A stretch of DNA of 64,000 nt from positions 1 to 64,000 of the forward strand of contig JAPPOG010000051.1 of NCBI GenBank assembly GCA_028818225.1, read 5' to 3'. The DNA comes from Gammaproteobacteria bacterium (GTDB taxonomy: Bacteria > Pseudomonadota > Gammaproteobacteria > Pseudomonadales > Pseudohongiellaceae). A model generated the notes under the pieces. The model was not told the origin of the DNA, ran no database searches, and saw nothing but the letters and a program-made list of their open reading frames with translations. Below are positions 35,734-43,844 of this stretch, one piece after another (position 1 is the first letter of the stretch; every line of letters begins with the position of its first letter). The position numbers and the translations under genes are program-made.

Positions 35734-36948
35734 ATGACTTATCTGAGAAACCTTTTTGTCTTGCTCTGCGCTCTTATTCCTATCTGGATTGTCATGGGTC
35801 AAGACTTTACACCCAGCATATTCGACCGAGACGACGGCTTAATTCCGGTAAATACCAGTGATCCTTCCTACGATCCCTGGAGCCAGTTGAGAGACCCAGA
35901 AAATGATCCGGATCGTGAACCGGGCCCCTTTTATCCCGGCAGACTGCGTAATGCGGGCGTACTTACCTTTTTTGGACTGCCAATTGCAATTAATGCTGAA
36001 GATTTAACAGCTGGTGAGGTCGATGTGGCGATATTGGGCGCGCCGATCGATATGGGAGTCGGCATGCGTGGTGCGGCATTTGGTCCTGGCTCCTTGCGAG
36101 AGAGCATGGGTGTTGGAGGTGGTGGCGGGCTTCCGCACATGCACACCGGAGTTTCCTGGAAACGCGAACTAAAGGTTGTCGATTACGGCAATTCACCAAT
36201 CGATCGCTTCAGTGTCGAAAGGAGCATGCTGCCAGTGAGGGAACTGGTAAGAGAAATTGCCTCCACCGGCGCTATACCACTCATCGTTGGTGGCGATCAT
36301 TCGCTCGAATATCCTGATGTCGCCGGAGTAGCTGACATCTACGGCAAGGAAAACGTGGGGGTGATTCATTTTGATGCGCACTACGACGCAGCCACCGAAG
36401 GATACAGTGGACACCTGATCTCCCATGCTCAACCGATTGCACGACTCATCGAGGAAGGCCATGTCCTGGGGCAAAATTATATCCAGGTTGGCTTGCGCGG
36501 GTATTGGCCGGGAGAAGATGGGTTCGAGTGGATGCGGGAACATAACTTCCGTTATCACACCATGGTTGAAATAGAGCGGGACGGTTGGGATGCCGTTATG
36601 GAGCGGGTAATTGCAGAAGCCAATGATGGTCCCGAGTATTTATATATTTCACTGGATATCGATGTGCTCGATCCTGCCTATGCTTCCGGAACTGGTACGC
36701 CGGAACCGGGCGGCCTTACGACCCGGGAATTATTTCCTTTAATTCGCGCGCTCTGCACGGAAAACAATATGGTAGGTTTCGAGTTGGTTGAATTGAATCC
36801 CTTAGTGGATCCGGGATACACAACAGTCATGAATGCAAATCGTGCTATACAGGAATGCTTAACTGGAATCGCGATGCGAAAAGTTGGGATTACCGATGGA
36901 GATTATTTGAATCCGTTAACGGTCGAGGATGCGGTTCCTGACCCCTAG
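35734..36948 (+). CDS. Exported arginase/agmatinase-family ureohydrolase
   Basis: A 404-residue member of the ureohydrolase family (arginase, agmatinase, formimidoylglutamase) with an unusual N-terminal signal peptide (L-F-V-L-L-C-A-L-I-P-I-W-I-V-M, cleavage near M-G-Q-D). All Mn2+ ligands are in place: G-G-D-H-S near 187-191, H-F-D-A-H-Y-D near 212-218, and S-L-D-I-D-V-L-D-P near 303. G-A-P-I-D-M-G near 103 and P-G-G-L-T-T near 326 are also typical. It hydrolyses a guanidino or amidino compound, probably in the periplasm. Which substrate is unknown; the residues that decide arginine versus agmatine are not obvious. Transcription is divergent from the DUF305-LVIVD gene and ends at the terminator at 36975. 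Confidence 0.88.
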   Translation: MTYLRNLFVLLCALIPIWIVMGQDFTPSIFDRDDGLIPVNTSDPSYDPWSQLRDPENDPDREPGPFYPGRLRNAGVLTFFGLPIAINAEDLTAGEVDVAILGAPIDMGVGMRGAAFGPGSLRESMGVGGGGGLPHMHTGVSWKRELKVVDYGNSPIDRFSVERSMLPVRELVREIASTGAIPLIVGGDHSLEYPDVAGVADIYGKENVGVIHFDAHYDAATEGYSGHLISHAQPIARLIEEGHVLGQNYIQVGLRGYWPGEDGFEWMREHNFRYHTMVEIERDGWDAVMERVIAEANDGPEYLYISLDIDVLDPAYASGTGTPEPGGLTTRELFPLIRALCTENNMVGFELVELNPLVDPGYTTVMNANRAIQECLTGIAMRKVGITDGDYLNPLTVEDAVPDP

Positions 36949-36974
36949 CAAACCTATTTGCTTGATCTAAATAT

Positions 36975-37005
36975 AAAAGGCTTCAGGTTGAATTGAAGCC
37001 TTTTT
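36975..37005. terminator. Rho-independent terminator
   Basis: AAAAGGCTTCA, a short AT-rich loop, TGAAGCCTTTTT: a ten-base stem followed by a U-run, with A-run on the other side. It lies 26 bases after the ureohydrolase stop and, on the other strand, 17 bases after the stop at 37023, so it can work in both directions. Confidence 0.9.
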
Positions 37006-37022
37006 ATTAAAATGCTAACAAA

Positions 37023-38003
37023 CTACCTGACGGTCACTGTCACTTCGGAATAAGTTGTGTAAGTCGAATCGTCCGCATAGGCCCGCAGTATATATGTTCC
37101 GCTCTGGCTAAATGTCGCAGTCGCAACAACTTCCTCACCAGCTGGATCTAATTCAGCCACGTCATTGTCGATAAAAACCTGTCCGGGGCCTCGATACTTT
37201 ATCCAGGTCACTGCCAGTCCGGTTTTATCCGCAGCTGCATAATTTACAACATCTTGTTCTTTTGGAGAGTTACGGCCAATGCCTCCACCAACTTCCGGCA
37301 ACCGGTTAGGTAACTGATCCATGCGCCCCCTGCGCTCACGTTCATAGGGGCCGGGAACGCCATCATCGGCAGCAAACGCTCGCAAATTGATGGCCTGTCC
37401 CACCTGCGCCGATACAGCGCCTTCGATGCCAACCAGACGCACGGCAGGTCTTTGATTGGCATACTCCACTTCAGTACGCCCTCCTGTTCCCCTACCCCGG
37501 TTAGCACTCCATACACCTTCATCGATAGCCCAGATATTTTCTCTTTCCAGAGTGCCAACGGCCGTTCTCGTTTCCCCATTGTGGGTAACCGACCAGATTA
37601 ACTCGTTACCAATAAAGTCTGCCGGCAAGGTGACACCGAACACAAATTGTTGGCGACGTGGGTAAAAGTAAGTTGGCTGGCCCCGATCCTGTGCACCAGG
37701 ATTACTGAGTAGCAAACTCCTGTCCAGCGGCCCTGCTGTATTCACGCCATCGGCTGCGTAAAAGGCGTTGTTATCACCTATTTCAATGGTAGGTTTTTCA
37801 TCGTAATTGCGGTTGAGATAACCAAACCACATGGTGAAGCTACCATCATTATTGCGCTCGAAACCTTCATAAATTGGCTGAATACTTTGTCCGAATCGAT
37901 GCAGAGTCTGAGCGACCGCCAGCGAGGAATTTAATAGAAGCAGCAGCGCCATGAAGGCGCCGCATGTATATCGAATTTTCATTTCCAGTTTTCGAACTAA
38001 CAT
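37023..38003 (-). CDS. Exported protein with Ig-like C-terminal region, unknown
   Basis: A 326-residue exported protein. A signal peptide of 30 residues (M-A-L-L-L-L-L-N-S-S-L-A-V-A-Q) leads into a part beginning G-Q-S-I-Q-P-I-Y-E-G-F-E and F-G-Y-L-N-R-N-Y-D-E, a lead I have seen in uncharacterised proteins encoded beside copper-type monooxygenases. The end (about 240-326) looks like a PKD/Ig-like domain (G-L-A-V-T-W-I-K-Y, S-Q-S-G-T-Y-I-L-R-A-Y-A-D-D). The start at 38003 has AAGGAG 10 bases upstream. The gene follows the PHM-like gene by 33 bases on the same strand, so the two are probably co-expressed and the protein may help bind the same substrate (inference). Function unknown. Confidence 0.68.
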   Translation of the reverse strand: MLVRKLEMKIRYTCGAFMALLLLLNSSLAVAQTLHRFGQSIQPIYEGFERNNDGSFTMWFGYLNRNYDEKPTIEIGDNNAFYAADGVNTAGPLDRSLLLSNPGAQDRGQPTYFYPRRQQFVFGVTLPADFIGNELIWSVTHNGETRTAVGTLERENIWAIDEGVWSANRGRGTGGRTEVEYANQRPAVRLVGIEGAVSAQVGQAINLRAFAADDGVPGPYERERRGRMDQLPNRLPEVGGGIGRNSPKEQDVVNYAAADKTGLAVTWIKYRGPGQVFIDNDVAELDPAGEEVVATATFSQSGTYILRAYADDSTYTTYSEVTVTVR

Positions 38004-38036
38004 CGTTCGTCCACTCCTTTTATATTATTGGTTTTA

Positions 38037-39344
38037 CTAATCGCTCCCTGAGTTTATCTGGGAAAACCGTTCTTCAACGGCTGCCTCGTACTCTTCATCG
38101 GTCAGTTCATAGTAACTAATCCAGGAGAAAGACATGTCATCGGTGGATCTCTGTCCAAATCCAACCCAGTTTCTCGAATCCCCTGCCCAGGGATTGGATG
38201 GGGAATTGTTGTACCAGCTTGTTACATGCAACATCGATCCTTTTGGTATCAAGGGTTGCACATCTTCGGCATAGTTATAGGCAATGTGCCAGCCAAAATC
38301 CCAATCGGCACAACTTAAAGTCTGACGGCGATTATCCTGGTAAATAACTTCGATACACTGACGTGTCCCGAGATTATGTAAATGAGGCTGGAATGTGGTT
38401 ATACGAATATTCTTGTCCAGGAATTCGTAACCGTCGGTTCGAATTGCGGCTTCACCACCCGGCAAATCCAAATCCTCATTGTCCGCCATGTGGGCACGAA
38501 TCAATTCGTGCTCAGGCTCTTCGCCCTTGGGTAGGAACCAGAGCGCCAAACGCGTTCGATCTGTTCTATCGAGACCATCCGGGCTGGAGGCATAGTGAAC
38601 ATTCCAGATTAATCGCGTGCCGGCCTTAATTAGCTGCCCGGTGCCCGGCGGATTAATATCGGCTGTCTTGCCCAGCGCGTATTCGCTGAGAAAGCCACCG
38701 CCGCCCTCCGGGAATTCCATGGACGTCACTGCGTGATGCACAACAGGAAACCCTTCTGCCGACGGCTTGGTTTCAAACGCCTTGATCCAGCGGTCTTCGG
38801 TTAACCCGGTATCGCTGTAAAAAGTCATCCACCAGTTTGGTCCATCCGCAGGAACCATGAAAGGTTCTGGGATTGGTATGATCAGATCAGGTGGACGCCC
38901 CATTTCGTCTTCAAGGGTCCATGCCACACTGTCCTCAAATTCAGGCACTGCAGGTAAATTGCTGATATCACCCTGCGGCGATCCTGCATCAACCCAGGCG
39001 GCGATGGTCGCTATTTCCTCATCGGTGAGAGATCGGTCATCTTCAAATGACTGCACACCGACTGTCTTGTCAATAAAGTACGGTGGCATCTTGCGCCTGA
39101 CTACTCGGTCCTTGATTACCGGACCCCAGGCTCGAACAGTTTCATAATCTATAAGGGTCATGGGCGCTATCGACCCAGGTCGATGGCACTCTACGCAGTT
39201 TTCATAAATTATTGGCGCTACATGATCGACAAAGTTAGGCTCTGTAGCTTGTTGAGCAAATACCATAGGAGCAAAACAAACTCCCAGACAAACCGCCACT
39301 TTTCTTATGCTTATCACTTGGCAACCTCCCGCTAATTTCGACAT
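38037..39344 (-). CDS. Exported haem-containing PHM-like copper type II monooxygenase
   Basis: A 435-residue protein. After a signal peptide it has a cytochrome-c motif C-V-E-C-H (50-54) and R-R-K-M-P-P then a hydrophobic D-R-S-L-T-D-E-E-I stretch, the start typical of bacterial ascorbate-dependent monooxygenase-type proteins. The copper ligands of peptidylglycine alpha-hydroxylating monooxygenase (PHM) have counterparts in order: H-H at 203-204 (V-V-H-H-A-V), H250 (W-N-V-H-Y), H-L-H at 321-323 (Q-P-H-L-H-N-L-G) and M404 (D-D-M-S-F). The enzyme class inserts oxygen at a C-H bond using copper and reductant; here the haem could supply the electrons. A PAL-like protein is encoded 1.5 kb away. 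The true substrate is unknown. Confidence 0.8.
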   Translation of the reverse strand: MSKLAGGCQVISIRKVAVCLGVCFAPMVFAQQATEPNFVDHVAPIIYENCVECHRPGSIAPMTLIDYETVRAWGPVIKDRVVRRKMPPYFIDKTVGVQSFEDDRSLTDEEIATIAAWVDAGSPQGDISNLPAVPEFEDSVAWTLEDEMGRPPDLIIPIPEPFMVPADGPNWWMTFYSDTGLTEDRWIKAFETKPSAEGFPVVHHAVTSMEFPEGGGGFLSEYALGKTADINPPGTGQLIKAGTRLIWNVHYASSPDGLDRTDRTRLALWFLPKGEEPEHELIRAHMADNEDLDLPGGEAAIRTDGYEFLDKNIRITTFQPHLHNLGTRQCIEVIYQDNRRQTLSCADWDFGWHIAYNYAEDVQPLIPKGSMLHVTSWYNNSPSNPWAGDSRNWVGFGQRSTDDMSFSWISYYELTDEEYEAAVEERFSQINSGSD

Positions 39345-39555
39345 TCTGTGCGTGTTACAGCGTTCGAACAGGGCCGAGAATTGCTTTAAGTATTTTCACG
39401 GTTAAGTGACCGAAGAGTAGTAACGAATCCGGGGTGCAGTCAAGAATTTCTACCCTTTTCTCTGCTTCTTACGACTCAAAACCGTCTCCGGAACAGCAAT
39501 TGCAGCAAGTCAAGAAATAGCGGAAACTGCTGTTTCCTGTGCACGCGAGGAAAGC

Positions 39556-40371
39556 ATGACCAGTCTCTCAACTCAGGCCACAATTCGCTATCTGATTCCG
39601 GGTCCGGAAAAACCCGTCTATTTTGCATCGGAGGGCGGCGCCAGTGCCCAGCTCAATATCAATGCCGAATTCGAAGATGTGCAGGTGAATATTCATGACG
39701 CCAGAGAACTCGACCCGCCAGCCACTCTCGACCATGAAGGTTTTCAATTGCACAAACACAAAAGTGCGATTAGGAATTTTTACTCGATCGCAAGTGAAAA
39801 AGAAATTTACCAGACTGAATTGGCTGAACTGGTGTTGCCAATAGTTGGGGCCAGTTCACTGTTCGTGTTTGACCACACACTCAGATCTGATTCTTCCGAA
39901 GTAAGAGAGGCAAAGCAGACGCGAGAGGCCGCGGCGATAATTCACAATGACTATACCAATGCCTCGGCAAGAAAACGAGTCAGGGATTTATTAGAGCCAG
40001 ATAAAGCAAAAGCAAGATTGCTAAACAGATTCGCCATCATCAATGTCTGGCGTTCTATCTCGGGCACAGTATTAAGGTCACCTCTTTGCTGTTGCGATGC
40101 GCAATCGGTTAATGAAAAGAATGTGTTTGCCAGCGAACGGGTTGCCAAGGACAGAGTCGGAGAACTGGAACTGGTCAGCCATAACCCGGCTCACAAATGG
40201 TATTACTATCCTGAAATGCAAGCTGATGAGGTGCTATTAATTAAAACTTTTGATTCGGCAACTGATGGCAGAGCTACCCGATCAATTCATACTTCCTTCC
40301 ATAATCCGCTGGCACCAGAAGATGCCCCTCCCAGGGAGAGTATGGAGTCTCGCATGCTGGTTTTCTTCTAA
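39556..40371 (+). CDS. CmcJ/NvfI-family non-haem iron oxygenase-like protein
   Basis: A 271-residue cytoplasmic protein. Features of the CmcJ/NvfI family: I-R-Y-L-I-P-G near 10, R-N-F-Y near 73, a metal-binding H-N-D-Y-T near 138, N-V-W-R-S-I then P-L near 165, C-D-A-Q in the middle and H-T-S-F-H-N-P then R-E-S-M-E-S-R at the end. Fungal and bacterial members act in secondary metabolism on sterically open substrates, some as Fe(II)/2-oxoglutarate enzymes and some as methyltransferase partners of unclear role. The pattern H-x-D plus a distal H suggests an iron site here. No other biosynthetic gene adjoins it. The last four bases overlap the convergent cupin gene. Confidence 0.8.
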   Translation: MTSLSTQATIRYLIPGPEKPVYFASEGGASAQLNINAEFEDVQVNIHDARELDPPATLDHEGFQLHKHKSAIRNFYSIASEKEIYQTELAELVLPIVGASSLFVFDHTLRSDSSEVREAKQTREAAAIIHNDYTNASARKRVRDLLEPDKAKARLLNRFAIINVWRSISGTVLRSPLCCCDAQSVNEKNVFASERVAKDRVGELELVSHNPAHKWYYYPEMQADEVLLIKTFDSATDGRATRSIHTSFHNPLAPEDAPPRESMESRMLVFF

Positions 40372-40742
40372 CTCGAAGTGCGCAGATAGTCATCGCTTCC
40401 ATCGAGCCAATCATCCCTGCGAGGTGCCCACATATCAATTTCCTCTACTGCTCCAATACAGGTTGCCTGATGAGGCACGTGGGCCGGTATTACAACTACA
40501 TCACCAGGGTTTAAAAGCAGCTCCTTCGGCTCGTCCCCTGCAAAAACAAATAGCATCTGCCCTTTTATAACTTGTGTGATCTGCTCGTTATGATGACTAT
40601 GCATGGGAACCACAAAACCATCAGTAAAATAGATTTTGGCTACCGTCATTTTTTTTCCGGTAACAATACGCCGCCGCATGCTCTCATTAACTTCTTTTAA
40701 TGGCACATCTTCCCAATTTATCGCCTGCAATTCAGCTGACAT
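40368..40742 (-). CDS. Small cupin protein
   Basis: A 124-residue single-domain cupin with no signal peptide. The first motif is present as V-P-M-H-S-H-H-N-E-Q (His pair and Glu) near 47-55, and the second as P-A-H-V-P-H-Q near 87-93, so a metal site of three His and one Glu is likely. G-D-V-V-V-I-P sits between, as usual. The substrate cannot be named: such cupins cover dioxygenases, isomerases and simple binding proteins. It lies convergent with the CmcJ/NvfI-like gene (4-base overlap) and the PAL-like gene follows downstream on the same strand after a terminator hairpin, so it is its own unit. Confidence 0.8.
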   Translation of the reverse strand: MSAELQAINWEDVPLKEVNESMRRRIVTGKKMTVAKIYFTDGFVVPMHSHHNEQITQVIKGQMLFVFAGDEPKELLLNPGDVVVIPAHVPHQATCIGAVEEIDMWAPRRDDWLDGSDDYLRTSS

Positions 40743-40757
40743 GATTTTCCCCCAGAC

Positions 40758-40803
40758 AAAAAAAATGAAGCAACACTACTAAAGTAGTATCGCTTCATTT
40801 TTA
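40758..40803. terminator. Long hairpin with A/T runs, terminator between genes
   Basis: Ten-base arms AAAATGAAGC (62-71 of the 40.7 kb block) and GCTTCATTTT (92-101) close a loop that itself contains ACTAC/GTAGT. It is flanked by A-run and T-run, so it may function on both strands. It ends the PAL-like transcript on the minus strand. Confidence 0.75.
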
Positions 40804-40818
40804 TAGATAACTAACTTA

Positions 40819-41937
40819 TTAGCGTACCGAGTACTTGGTAAACGCTCCACCCGCCCAACTCAGAGAGTTAGGACCTTCGGCAGCATAAACATCACCGTCA
40901 GCATCGACTGCAACACCCTCTCCCGCCGTACCCTGATAGACACGGTCTGGTCGTTCGAAAGGAGGAATGAATCCGGTAATCCGATCTTCATCAATATGAC
41001 CGATGCGAATGCCGTTACGCCAGCCAACGTGATTGGTTGGACTGGATTCAGAATCGATAGCATAGACCAGGTCATTGTCTGTTATGAATATTCCACTGAT
41101 GCGTCCATAAGCGTAACGAGATTCGAGGTAGTTTCCATCCTGGTCGAAAATTTCTAGACGATGATTACCGCGATCTGCCACCCACAGACGTCCTTTGGAA
41201 TCGAATTCCATGGCATGGGGAGTTCTGAATTCGCCATGACGAACACCAATTTGTCCCCATTCTTTAATAAAAGTGCCATCTGGCGCGAATTTCAAAATGC
41301 GCGCAGTCTGGCCGCTGGCCCTGCCTTCTTCCATAGCGGCATTAGAAGTCATGCCTTGACCATTGTGCCCATCTGATACATAGATACTACCGTCTGGACC
41401 AACAATGACATCGTTTGGCTGATTAAACTGGTTAGCACCAGATCCCGCCTGGCCCGGGGTACCCAGGCTCAGCAACAACTCACCGTCGGCGCTGAACTTA
41501 TGTACCTGGTGGCCTTTGGTGCCATCCGCATTGCCGGCAAAATCTGTTACCCACACATTCCCCTCGTGGTCGGCATGAATGCCGTGAGGTGTTTGCATGA
41601 GTCCGCCGCCAAAATTCGCCAACACTTCACCAGTGTTGCGATCAAATTTGAATATAGGATCAACCGGATTGGTATCGCAGTTAATTGGCACACCGCCGCC
41701 AAAGCTGCTTGCACCGCAGCGCTCATAGGCCCATACGTGTCCATCAGTAGGATCAATATCAACACCAGCCGTTGAACCCCATTCGCGTCCAGCAGGTAAT
41801 TCACCCCAGTTTTGGGTCACGATAGGATTCGGGTTAGGTAAGCCTGTGCCCGAAATTGCGTTTCCTGATTGTGCAGAAACTATCCCGGAAGTCAGGGCTG
41901 GCAATACTGCCGCCAGAATTACTTTCTTGGATAACAT
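40819..41937 (-). CDS. Exported NHL beta-propeller, PAL-like (peptidyl-alpha-hydroxyglycine amidating lyase type)
   Basis: A 372-residue exported protein. Signal peptide (I-L-A-A-V-L-P-A-L-T-S-G-I-V-S-A-Q), then six or so NHL repeats. It follows rat PAL in detail: a P-H-G site (H120 in the 374-residue frame), W-V-T-D, H-Q-V-x-K-F, F-x-Q-P-x-D-V, Y-V-S-D-G, R-I-L-K-F-x-P-x-G-T-F-I-K-E-W-G, P-H-A (H243) and A-D-R-G-N-x-R (Arg258). The first two PAL zinc His are thus present; the position of the third reads G-E-G-V-A-V, without His, and the Tyr of Y-V-S-D-G-Y is His. Activity may differ from PAL. Start ATG 41937 is chosen because AGGAG lies 5 bases upstream; GTG 41943 is too close to it. Confidence 0.82.
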   Translation of the reverse strand: MLSKKVILAAVLPALTSGIVSAQSGNAISGTGLPNPNPIVTQNWGELPAGREWGSTAGVDIDPTDGHVWAYERCGASSFGGGVPINCDTNPVDPIFKFDRNTGEVLANFGGGLMQTPHGIHADHEGNVWVTDFAGNADGTKGHQVHKFSADGELLLSLGTPGQAGSGANQFNQPNDVIVGPDGSIYVSDGHNGQGMTSNAAMEEGRASGQTARILKFAPDGTFIKEWGQIGVRHGEFRTPHAMEFDSKGRLWVADRGNHRLEIFDQDGNYLESRYAYGRISGIFITDNDLVYAIDSESSPTNHVGWRNGIRIGHIDEDRITGFIPPFERPDRVYQGTAGEGVAVDADGDVYAAEGPNSLSWAGGAFTKYSVR

Positions 41938-42110
41938 ATCCACTCCTCGCTCTACTTATTTATTAGGTCAGACCAAGCATAATTGGGCTTGGCAGAAAAA
42001 TACAGAGTACCCGACAGCTATCTTGGCATCAGCAATCAATTACCGTGTTTTTGGAAATTGCTTGAGGCAAAATGACGCCACTTTTCCCTCATTGAAGGAG
42101 TGTCAGTGCA

Positions 42111-42524
42111 GTGGCAGTGGTAACACAGGAAGAAATGGCTAATTTTTTAGCCAGAGAATTCCCTCAGGCCAGCTTCGAAATAGAAGAATTCAGTGAGAAT
42201 GCGATTTCGCTGCGACAGCAAGTCGATGAATCCAACTTGCGTCCGGGTGGAACCGTATCGGGTCCTACCATGATGAACCTCGCAGATTGTGCCATCTACG
42301 TGGCCATATTGCGGGAAATTGGTCTGGTGGCGCTGGCAGTTACCACCAGCTTTAATATCAACTTTCTGCGCAAACCCCAGGCGGGAAAAGACATCATCGC
42401 CAGCTGCCAATTGCTGAAACTGGGAAAATCACTGGCAATCGGTGAAGTATCGATCTACTCCGAGGGGGTCAATGAGCCTGTTGCCCATGCCGTTGGCACT
42501 TACTCGATTCCGCCCAAGAAGTAA
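42111..42524 (+). CDS. PaaI-like hotdog thioesterase
   Basis: A 137-residue cytoplasmic hotdog-fold protein. L-R-P-G-G-T-V-S-G-P-T-M-M-N-L-A-D carries the usual G-G-x-x-x-G-x-x-x-x-x-x-x-D pattern of PaaI/YbaW-type thioesterases, in which Asp acts as base. F-N-I-N-F-L-R-K-P is the following strand, as in the family. It hydrolyses acyl-CoA thioesters, substrate not known. Start GTG 42111: GGAG lies 10 bases upstream; the next in-frame GTG is 42117. A second thioesterase gene lies convergent just downstream. Confidence 0.88.
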   Translation: MAVVTQEEMANFLAREFPQASFEIEEFSENAISLRQQVDESNLRPGGTVSGPTMMNLADCAIYVAILREIGLVALAVTTSFNINFLRKPQAGKDIIASCQLLKLGKSLAIGEVSIYSEGVNEPVAHAVGTYSIPPKK

Positions 42525-42551
42525 TTATCATTGCCCTTCATATTTTGCTAC

Positions 42552-42995
42552 TCAGGCTTTCTCGCTTTTCACGCAATACTTTTCTACAAACACAGCCGGC
42601 ATTTTGACTGGCTTGCCGTTTTCCAGGTTGGTGCAGACAAAATCCATTTCTGCCCTCACCAGGGTCTTCCCGCTCGTCGCATTAATTATTTGAAAAGCTC
42701 GTGACGCCCTCAGCTTGCCGTCATTTGAGATAATCCAGTTGGCAATCTTCAGTTTGTCATCCTGATAGGCTGAGCCCAGTAACTCGGCACGAACCTGACG
42801 AACTGCCATGCCTCTTTGAATCTCAGCACATAAATCGTCTGGTAGCCCAACGGCGGCAGAATGTGCAAACATGCAATCTGTCATCCAGGCAATATAAAAA
42901 TGATTTGAAACATGTCCGTATCCGTCAATATGATCCTTGCTAACACACACATCGATAAGAAACGGATTAGTTCTATCCCATTCAAATTTAGCCAA
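42552..42995 (-). CDS. Acyl-CoA thioesterase, 4HBT/YbgC-like
   Basis: A 147-residue protein of the 4-hydroxybenzoyl-CoA thioesterase class. V-S-K-D-H-I-D-G-Y-G-H-V-S-N-H-F-Y shows the D-x-x-G-H-x-N-x-x-Y/F pattern with Ser in place of Asn partner spacing, close to the FadM/YbgC catalytic region, and R-A-E-L-L-G and R-A-S-R-A-F follow. F-V-E-K-Y-C closes the frame. It cleaves acyl-CoA esters and is cytoplasmic. It is convergent with the PaaI-like gene, 27 bases between stops. Two thioesterases side by side could cover different chain lengths. Confidence 0.87.
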   Translation of the reverse strand: MAKFEWDRTNPFLIDVCVSKDHIDGYGHVSNHFYIAWMTDCMFAHSAAVGLPDDLCAEIQRGMAVRQVRAELLGSAYQDDKLKIANWIISNDGKLRASRAFQIINATSGKTLVRAEMDFVCTNLENGKPVKMPAVFVEKYCVKSEKA

Positions 42996-43074
42996 AATTC
43001 ATTCCTGCTCACTTTTCCCGCTGAGAGTTTAATAAAAAATCGCTGCTTTTCTTAATGATTTTTCGCAAACGCAA

Positions 43075-43785
43075 ATGGAAATACACCCAATAGGCATTCT
43101 ACACAGTCCCTACAAACAGAAGTTTGCAATTCCGCGACAGCCTAATCTGGTGCCAGCAGGAATCGGGACGATTGAATTATTAGAAGACTACTCCGATCCC
43201 AATTGCCTGCGGGAAATCGGACAGTTTTCTCACCTGTGGCTAGTGTTTCAATTTCATGGAACCGCCGCGCAGGGCTGGTCTCCCACCGTACAACCACCAA
43301 GGCTTGGAGGCCAGGAACGAGTCGGCGTATTTGCCAGTCGTTCCCCATTTCGACCAAATTCACTGGGAATTTCTGTCGTCAAATACCTCGACCATCAACG
43401 GCTCGACAACAAAACAGAAATTAGGGTTGGTGAGATTGACTTGCTTGATAAAACGCCAATCCTGGACATAAAGCCCTACATTCCCTATGTCGATGCTATC
43501 AGCAACGCAGCAGGAGGTTACGCTGAAAAGAAACCACCCCAGAAGTTTGAGGTACTATTTTCTCAGGAAACGGCAAATCAACTGTCGAAATACAGTCAAC
43601 GCTATCCCCAATTAAAAGATCTAATTGTTCAGATTCTTGCCCTGGACCCCCGCCCATCATGGCGGGTCAGGGACAATGACTGCAAACAATATGGAATGAC
43701 TCTGTATGATCTAAATATCAAGTGGCGGGCTGAAAAGGATCATATCGCGGTTATTGGAATCCATGCCGCTGAATCCTTTGATTAA
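43075..43785 (+). CDS. tsaA: tRNA (N6-threonylcarbamoyladenosine-N6)-methyltransferase TrmO (TsaA/VirR-like)
   Basis: A 236-residue enzyme that methylates t6A37 in threonine tRNA using S-adenosylmethionine. The lead P-I-G-I-L-H-S-P-Y, the block E-I-G-Q-F-S-H-L-W-L-V-F-Q-F-H and the F-A-S-R-S-P-F-R-P-N-S-L-G-I-S block near 90-104 are the UPF0066/TsaA signatures. D-I-K-P-Y-I-P-Y-V-D then W-R-V-R-D-N fit the C-terminal part. Length is usual. It is monocistronic by appearance. Confidence 0.92.
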   Translation: MEIHPIGILHSPYKQKFAIPRQPNLVPAGIGTIELLEDYSDPNCLREIGQFSHLWLVFQFHGTAAQGWSPTVQPPRLGGQERVGVFASRSPFRPNSLGISVVKYLDHQRLDNKTEIRVGEIDLLDKTPILDIKPYIPYVDAISNAAGGYAEKKPPQKFEVLFSQETANQLSKYSQRYPQLKDLIVQILALDPRPSWRVRDNDCKQYGMTLYDLNIKWRAEKDHIAVIGIHAAESFD

Positions 43786-43844
43786 GCAAGAGACTCTGTA
43801 AAATAACGCATGAATAAAAGAGATTTATACCCAAACAATAACAA

